From the NCBI RefSeq assembly GCF_036231965.1, contig NZ_CP109499.1:434001-498000 (forward strand): DNA of 64,000 nucleotides. The letters run 5' to 3'. A program made the position numbers and the translations under genes. This DNA is from Streptomyces sp. NBC_01428 (lineage in GTDB: Bacteria > Actinomycetota > Actinomycetes > Streptomycetales > Streptomycetaceae). Below the pieces are notes generated by a model. That model did not search any database. It was not told the DNA's origin and worked only from the letters and a program-made list of their open reading frames with translations. Shown here in pieces: positions 59,485-64,000 of the stretch; positions within the stretch are counted from its first letter, which is position 1; each line of letters opens with the position of its first letter.

Positions 59485-61209
59485 ATGGCGACACTGCTGT
59501 CCGTCAACGTGGGGATGCCGAAAGACGTCGCGTGGCAGGGGCGGACCGTCCACACCGGAGTGTGGAAGGCGCCCGTGCAGGGCCCACGGCTGGTGCGGCG
59601 ACTGAACATCGAGGGGGACGGCCAGGGCGATCTCGCCGGTCACGGCGGCGAGATGCGGGCCGTACTGGTCTACCAGCTGCAGTCCTACCAGTACTGGCAG
59701 AAGCAGCTCGGTCGCGACGACCTGACGTTCGGGAACTTCGGAGAGAACTTCACGGTCGACGGGCTGCCCGACGACGACGTCCGCATCGGCGACCGCTACC
59801 GCATCGGGGACGCCGAATTCGAGGTGACCCAGCCCCGCGTCACCTGTTACCGCGTCGGCATGCGCCTCGGCGAACCCACCATGCCGTCGCTCCTGGTCGC
59901 CCACCATCGCCCCGGTTTCTACCTTCGCGTCCTCACCGAGGGACACGTCCAGGCGGGCGACGACATCACGCTGATCAGCAGGGGCCCGGAGCGGCTCAGC
60001 GTCGCCGACACCGACGCGCTCCTCTACCTCCCCGACCGTGACGCGGACCAACTGCGCAGGGCGCTGAACGTCCCCGCCCTCAGCCCCGGATGGCAGCAGT
60101 CGTTCCGCGAGCTCTCGGGTGCCCCGTCACCGCAGGGGCAGGACCCGGGGTGGCCGGGCTTCAAGCTCATGCGCGTCGCCCGGATCGCCCACGAGACCCC
60201 CACGGTGTCGTCGATCTACCTGAACACCACCGACGGCACTCCCCTGCCCAGAGCCCGGGCGGGCCAGTACCTGTCCATCCGCCTCGGCATCGACGGCGCC
60301 ACCCCGGTGGTGCGCAGTTACTCCCTGTCCTCGGCGCCGGACGCGGACGCCTACCGCATCAGCGTGAAACACGAACCCCGCGGACAGGTCAGCACGTACC
60401 TCAACGCCGGTCTGCACCCCGAGGACCTCGTGGAGATCGCCAGCCCCCGCGGGACGTTCGTCCTCGACGAGGGCTCCGGGCCGATCGTCCTCGCCTCGGC
60501 GGGAATCGGTGCCACCCCCGTGGTGGCCATGCTGCACCAACTCGCCGCGGCACGAGACGCCCGTCCGGTCTGGTGGATCCACGTCGCGCACGACCGCGCC
60601 CATCACGCCTTCGCCGACGAGACGCACGCGCTCCTGGCGCGGCTGCCCGCCGCCCAGGAACGCGTGTACTACACGGCCGCCGACGAACCGACCCCGTCCG
60701 CGGACGAGGCCTACGTCCGGCGGGGACGCCCGACCGCCGAGTCCCTCGCGGCCATGGGCATCCCCGCCGACGCCGATGCCTACCTGTGCGGGCCGACGGC
60801 CTTCATGGACGCCTTCGGCGCGACGCTCCGGGATCACGGTCTGCGTCCCGAGCGGATCCACACCGAGGAGTTCAGCACGCTCGCGGCCGTCAATCCGGGC
60901 ATCACGTCCGCACCGACGGTCGAGCCCCACCAGCCTTCCGGCCCGAAGGGCACCGGCCCGCTCGTCGCCTTCGCCCGCAGCGGCATCAGTGTCCCCTGGT
61001 CGCAGGCCCGGGCATCGCTCCTCGAACTCGCCGAGGCGTGCGACGTCAGCACCCGCTGGTCCTGCCGTACCGGCGTCTGCCACACCTGCGTCACCCCGCT
61101 CATCTCGGGCGACGTCACGTACACCACTCCGCCCCTCGAACTCCCGGAGGCGGGCTCGGTCCTGATCTGCTGCAGCGAACCGGCCGACGAGATCGTTCTC
61201 GACCTCTAG
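59485..61209 (+). CDS. MOSC / ferredoxin-reductase / 2Fe-2S fusion protein
   Basis: A 574-residue three-domain oxidoreductase. Residues 1-200 form a YiiM-like MOSC domain (LNIEGDGQGDLAGHGGEMRAVLVY, FGENFTVDG, PRVTCYRVGMRLG with the conserved Cys). Residues about 230-470 form an FAD/NAD(P)-binding reductase: VVRSYSLSSAPDADAYRISVKHEPRGQVS, then GIGATPVVAML and YLCGPTAFMDAF. Residues 490-574 form a plant-type 2Fe-2S ferredoxin with Cys527, Cys532, Cys535 and Cys562. Electrons likely flow from NAD(P)H through FAD and iron-sulfur to a molybdenum cofactor substrate, as in YcbX/YiiM N-hydroxylated base reduction. ATG 59485 follows AGGAGG. Confidence 0.88.
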   Translation: MATLLSVNVGMPKDVAWQGRTVHTGVWKAPVQGPRLVRRLNIEGDGQGDLAGHGGEMRAVLVYQLQSYQYWQKQLGRDDLTFGNFGENFTVDGLPDDDVRIGDRYRIGDAEFEVTQPRVTCYRVGMRLGEPTMPSLLVAHHRPGFYLRVLTEGHVQAGDDITLISRGPERLSVADTDALLYLPDRDADQLRRALNVPALSPGWQQSFRELSGAPSPQGQDPGWPGFKLMRVARIAHETPTVSSIYLNTTDGTPLPRARAGQYLSIRLGIDGATPVVRSYSLSSAPDADAYRISVKHEPRGQVSTYLNAGLHPEDLVEIASPRGTFVLDEGSGPIVLASAGIGATPVVAMLHQLAAARDARPVWWIHVAHDRAHHAFADETHALLARLPAAQERVYYTAADEPTPSADEAYVRRGRPTAESLAAMGIPADADAYLCGPTAFMDAFGATLRDHGLRPERIHTEEFSTLAAVNPGITSAPTVEPHQPSGPKGTGPLVAFARSGISVPWSQARASLLELAEACDVSTRWSCRTGVCHTCVTPLISGDVTYTTPPLELPEAGSVLICCSEPADEIVLDL

Positions 61210-61268
61210 GACGTCCGGCGAGGACGACAACGGCATCGCCGGTCCGCGCGAGGACCGATCACCGGCCT

Positions 61269-61517
61269 CTACGCGGCCAACGTCTCGTCCGCCTGCGTGG
61301 CGCCGCCCGCGCGGTCGGCGCCGTAGCGCTCCAGCAGGGCATCGGCCGTACGCAGGGCCTGCTCGGCCGTCCGGGCCCCCGTCATCACGCACAGCGTGTA
61401 CGTGGCGTCGTCGAGCGCGCGGCTGGTACGGCCGGTGGGGCGCACATCGTGTTCGATGCGCACCTCGGCAAACCGGGCCAGCACGGCGCGCAGTTCCCTC
61501 TCCGCCGGAAGGATCAT
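61269..61517 (-). CDS. DUF5133 domain-containing protein
   Basis: An 82-residue protein of the Streptomyces DUF5133 family: MILPAERELRAVLARFAEVRIEH near the start, then SRALDDATYTLCVMTGARTAEQALRTADALL, which is the family signature. The family has no known role and many copies occur per genome, often near developmental or stress genes. ATG 61517 follows AGGGAGA. It is convergent with the MOSC-reductase gene and downstream of the FAD monooxygenase gene. Confidence 0.8.
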   Translation of the reverse strand: MILPAERELRAVLARFAEVRIEHDVRPTGRTSRALDDATYTLCVMTGARTAEQALRTADALLERYGADRAGGATQADETLAA

Positions 61518-61722
61518 GGTTCTCCCTCTCCCCCTGAACAGCTCGCGAGGCGGCCGACCGCCGTCACGAGAACCAGGCCACATGTAAGGCGTCCGACACC
61601 GCATCTGGCACGGAGTGTCATCACGCAGCTCTTCAAGTGCCCGGCGCGGAGAGGTCTACGCCACTGCTTTCGGCCAAGAATTTCGAGACGTGCCCGGACC
61701 GGGGGGCGGCGCCCTGGTGCCG

Positions 61723-62856
61723 TCAACGGCTCTCCGCGTCAGCGAAGTCGGGGAGTTCCGTGGAGAGCAGTTGTTCGGCACCCCCGTCGAGGAGCTCCTG
61801 CATCCGGTGGGAGCGAGGCAGCATGGTGGCCTCGTAGGCGTGGATCGCCTCGTCGATGGTGCTGTTCTTCGCGAGGGCGAGCGCCAGTTCGCAGGCGTCC
61901 AGCATGGCGAGGTTGACTCCGACGCCGAGCGGCGGCATGAGGTGGGCGGCGTCGCCGAGCAGGGTGATCGTCGGGTTGTGGTCCCAGGTGTGAGGGACGG
62001 GCAGGGCGAGGATCGGGCGGTCGACGTAGCGGCCGTCGTTGTCGGTGAGCAGGTGACGCAGTCGGGGCGACCAGTCGCGGTAGCGGTCCAGGAGGAGGGC
62101 GCGGATGCCGTCCGTGTCCTGGATGGTCAGACCCGCGCCCGTGATCCAGTCGGCGGGCACGCGCTGGATGATGTAGACGCGGATGTGGTCGCCGCTGTTG
62201 CGCTGGGCGAACAGGCCGCGGTCGCCGTCGGCCGCGGCGGCGCCGCCCTGGCCGACGAGTTCGGCGATGTCGGAATGCCGGTTCTCTACGTCGTGGAACC
62301 ACGCTTCGAGGAAGCTGACGCCGCTGTACCGGGGGACGGCCGGGGAGATGGCGCGGCGCACCGTGGACCAGGCACCGTCGGCGCCGATGACGAGGTCGGC
62401 CTCGGTCGTCGTGCCGTCGGCGAAGCACAGGTGGCGGGGGCCCTCCGCCGGACCGTCGACCGACCGCAGCCTATGGCCCCACCGCACGGTGCCGGGCTGG
62501 AGGGAGTCGAGGAGGAGGTCGCGCAACCGGCCGCGGTCGATCTCCGGTTTGAAGCGGTCGCCCGCTTCGGGGGTGTGGTGGAAGAGGATCGTCGCGTCCG
62601 CGTCCATCTGACGCATCTCCTGGCCCTCGGGGCGGGACAGCCGGAAGAACGCGTCCAGGAGGCCGGCCTCGCGCAGGGCGATCTGACCGTTGTCCTCGTG
62701 CAGGTCGAGCGTTCCGCCCTGGTCCCGGGCGTCGGGTCCGCTCTCATGGTCGTAGACGGTGGCGGAGATGCCGTGCCGCTGAAGAATCCGGGCGCAGGTC
62801 AGGCCGCCGGGACCGGCGCCGACGATGGCGATGCGGGGAGTCGGGGTGGTGTTCAT
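61723..62856 (-). CDS. TetX-like FAD-dependent monooxygenase
   Basis: A 377-residue class A flavoprotein monooxygenase. RIAIVGAGPGGLTCARILQRHGISATVYD is the FAD GxGxxG; GGTLDLHEDNGQIALREAGL strongly resembles the TetX tetracycline-oxidising branch; ADLVIGADGAWSTVRRAI is the DG motif; LLGDAAHLMPPLGVGVNLAMLDACELA is the GD FAD motif. It probably hydroxylates an aromatic or polyketide substrate; tetracycline inactivation is possible but not shown. ATG 62856 fits the ribosome site best (ATG 62862 two codons upstream). Divergent from TetR at 63063. Confidence 0.87.
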   Translation of the reverse strand: MNTTPTPRIAIVGAGPGGLTCARILQRHGISATVYDHESGPDARDQGGTLDLHEDNGQIALREAGLLDAFFRLSRPEGQEMRQMDADATILFHHTPEAGDRFKPEIDRGRLRDLLLDSLQPGTVRWGHRLRSVDGPAEGPRHLCFADGTTTEADLVIGADGAWSTVRRAISPAVPRYSGVSFLEAWFHDVENRHSDIAELVGQGGAAAADGDRGLFAQRNSGDHIRVYIIQRVPADWITGAGLTIQDTDGIRALLLDRYRDWSPRLRHLLTDNDGRYVDRPILALPVPHTWDHNPTITLLGDAAHLMPPLGVGVNLAMLDACELALALAKNSTIDEAIHAYEATMLPRSHRMQELLDGGAEQLLSTELPDFADAESR

Positions 62857-63009
62857 GATCATGCTCCGTTCGTCCCACCCGGGAAGGTGGCGCCGGGCGG
62901 GCTGGACAGTGGCGTCCCTCCGGACAGGCCGGCGAGGGATGGCAATGGATGAGGATGCGGAGCGCGTTGGACAGCGGGCCGCGACCCCAGAAGAGCACAC
63001 CGACTCACT

Positions 63010-63028
63010 AAGTGCAACCGTGTCACTT
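63010..63028. promoter_or_regulatory. AAGTG-N9-CACTT inverted repeat
   Basis: AAGTG (63010-63014) and CACTT (63024-63028) in the 206-bp spacer between the divergent TetX-like monooxygenase and TetR genes, about 35 bp upstream of the TetR start. A likely but short TetR operator. Confidence 0.45.
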
Positions 63029-63062
63029 TTGAAGTCGATCCACCTAAGGGTAGGATGGAGAC

Positions 63063-63683
63063 ATGCCGGAGACAGAGACCTCCCCCACCGCCGCCGCTCC
63101 GATCGGGCGCCGTGAGCGCAAGAAGGCCGCCACCCGTCAGGCCATCGCCGACGCCGCCCTGCGCCTCTTCCTCGCACGCGGATACGACGACGTCGGCATC
63201 CGCGAGATCGCCGATGCCGCCGACGTGTCCACCACGACGCTGTTCAAGCACTTCCCGGTCAAGGAAGCCCTGGTCTTCGACGAGGAAGCCGACCAGGAGG
63301 CCCGGCTCCTCTCCGCCGTACGCGATCGCCCCGCCGGTCAGTCCGTCCCGGCGGCCCTGTGCGAGCACGCGCTGTGCCTCCGCCTGGCCACCGCGGACGG
63401 CGACGCCGAGTTCACCGCGTTCCTCGGCCTCGTCGACAGCACGCCGGCCCTACGCGACTACGTCCAGTCCATGTGGCTGCGTCACGCCGACGCCCTGGCC
63501 CGGGTCATCGCCGAGGAGAGCGGCCTGCCCCACGACGACCCCGCCTGCATCGCCCTGGCCCACTTCGCGCTCGAAGCCCCCCGCACCGCCCACGGCCGGG
63601 ACAACCCCCGCGAGGCCATCAGGCGCGCGTTCGCCCTGCTGGAGAACGGCTGGACGGCCATCGACTCCGGCGGCCACCAGTAG
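63063..63683 (+). CDS. TetR/AcrR family transcriptional regulator
   Basis: A 206-residue regulator with a textbook TetR HTH: RRERKKAATRQAIADAALRLFLARGYDDVGIREIADAADVSTTTLFKHFPVKEALVFDEE. The C-terminal domain includes QSMWLRHADALARVIAEESGLPHDDPACIALAHFALEAPR. This type often controls adjacent flavin monooxygenases or pumps. ATG at 63063. Divergent from the TetX-like gene, its probable target. Confidence 0.88.
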   Translation: MPETETSPTAAAPIGRRERKKAATRQAIADAALRLFLARGYDDVGIREIADAADVSTTTLFKHFPVKEALVFDEEADQEARLLSAVRDRPAGQSVPAALCEHALCLRLATADGDAEFTAFLGLVDSTPALRDYVQSMWLRHADALARVIAEESGLPHDDPACIALAHFALEAPRTAHGRDNPREAIRRAFALLENGWTAIDSGGHQ

Positions 63684-63712
63684 GGGCCGTGTCCGGTCTT
63701 CCGCCTCTGGGG

Positions 63713-63994
63713 TCAGCCCAGTTGGGACAGACCCTTCTGCAGATCCTCCGCGTTCATGACGGGGGCGAGTTCGAGCCGCGCGCCGAGGTTCATGAAGAAC
63801 GGCTCGGCGATCAACGGTATTTCACTGGTGTCCTGCATGTCGAAGACCATGAAACAGGCCCGGTTTCCGTCGATGGTGGTGAAGTAGGTCGCCTCCGGCT
63901 TGAGGTGCTCCATCGTCTCCCGCATCAGCTCCGCGAGCTTGCCGCTGCTGATCAGCTCGTTGGCCTTCTCCGTGTCCATGGTCGCCCTGAGCAT
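63713..63994 (-). CDS. Small conserved protein (hypothetical)
   Basis: A 93-residue protein, MLRATMDTEKANELISSGKLAELMRETMEHLKPEATYFTTIDGNRACFMVFDMQDTSEIPLIAEPFF..., with a ferredoxin-like alpha/beta pattern similar to small conserved actinobacterial proteins of the DUF3303 type. No catalytic residues can be named. ATG at 63994 is six bases from the window edge, so the ribosome site cannot be seen and the start is provisional. The stop is 29 bp past the TetR stop, with the two genes convergent. Confidence 0.7.
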   Translation of the reverse strand: MLRATMDTEKANELISSGKLAELMRETMEHLKPEATYFTTIDGNRACFMVFDMQDTSEIPLIAEPFFMNLGARLELAPVMNAEDLQKGLSQLG

Positions 63995-64000
63995 GACGCG

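Noticed and set aside
60090..61916. Open frame of about 600 codons overlapping the MOSC-reductase gene
   Set aside because: It is Arg/Pro/His-rich and spans the real gene in another frame; the alternative protein has three recognisable domains.

Overview
The window is GC-rich DNA (roughly 70% G+C) with strong codon-position bias, many GTG starts, Shine-Dalgarno sequences of the GGAGG type, secreted proteins with Sec or Tat signals, and many one-regulator/one-enzyme modules. This is typical of a Streptomyces or close relative, probably an accessory part of the chromosome. I saw no rRNA, tRNA, CRISPR array, intact IS element or phage module.

Layout. 1-10.1 kb: GNAT protein, SDR with divergent TetR regulator, a coiled-coil membrane protein, an endonuclease V-like protein, two alpha/beta hydrolases followed by an AraC regulator, a large XRE/NB-ARC/TPR regulator and a DHFR/RibD-like reductase. 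10.1-16.1 kb: GNAT, VOC protein, a stand-alone methionine aminopeptidase divergent from an XRE regulator, L-threonine aldolase, SDR, and a secreted protein behind an attenuator-like leader. 16.1-19.6 kb: two back-to-back modules, each pairing a CGNR zinc-finger regulator with an aspartate-nucleophile (epoxide hydrolase-type) hydrolase, each with an inverted-repeat operator. 19.7-21.8 kb: cupin, CehA-like PHP metallohydrolase with a 29-codon overlapping small ORF, and a hypothetical protein.

21.9-29.0 kb holds the most unusual system. Five tightly coupled genes (STM4015, STM4014, STM4013, STM4012 and STM4011 families) encode a leucine-rich-repeat-like protein, an ATP-grasp-like protein, a sulfatase/phosphatase-fold hydrolase and two radical SAM enzymes. 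Divergent from them are a DUF6745 protein and a small protein with a GEVTGHAH motif. The biochemical role of this cluster is, to my knowledge, undescribed.

29-35.5 kb: secreted serine hydrolase, secreted GH54 alpha-L-arabinofuranosidase, a 1-kb gene-free stretch with a LacI-type operator and a mini-ORF, a TDT-family transporter, DUF6884 and SnoaL-like proteins. 35.5-44.9 kb: regulator/enzyme pairs (SDR, LysR/muconolactone isomerase-like, YbfB-type MFS, TetR, solute-binding-like protein, TetR/saccharopine dehydrogenase-like), GNAT, DUF1838 and a second DHFR-like reductase. 45-50.2 kb: cysteine-rich hypothetical protein, VOC protein, lipoprotein and two secreted peptidoglycan hydrolases with peptidoglycan-binding domains. 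50.4-55.3 kb: winged-helix regulator, DUF1254 protein, a coupled ThiF/GNAT pair and another GNAT. 55.4-64 kb: MFS exporter with its TetR, MarR/ABC-2 permease divergon with a long inverted repeat, a MOSC-reductase-ferredoxin fusion, DUF5133, a TetX-like FAD monooxygenase with divergent TetR, and a small conserved protein.

Most genes work as small autonomous detoxification, modification or efflux units. The STM401x cluster is the only clear multi-enzyme pathway. Assignments rest on reading motifs and remembered family sequences, not on database searches.
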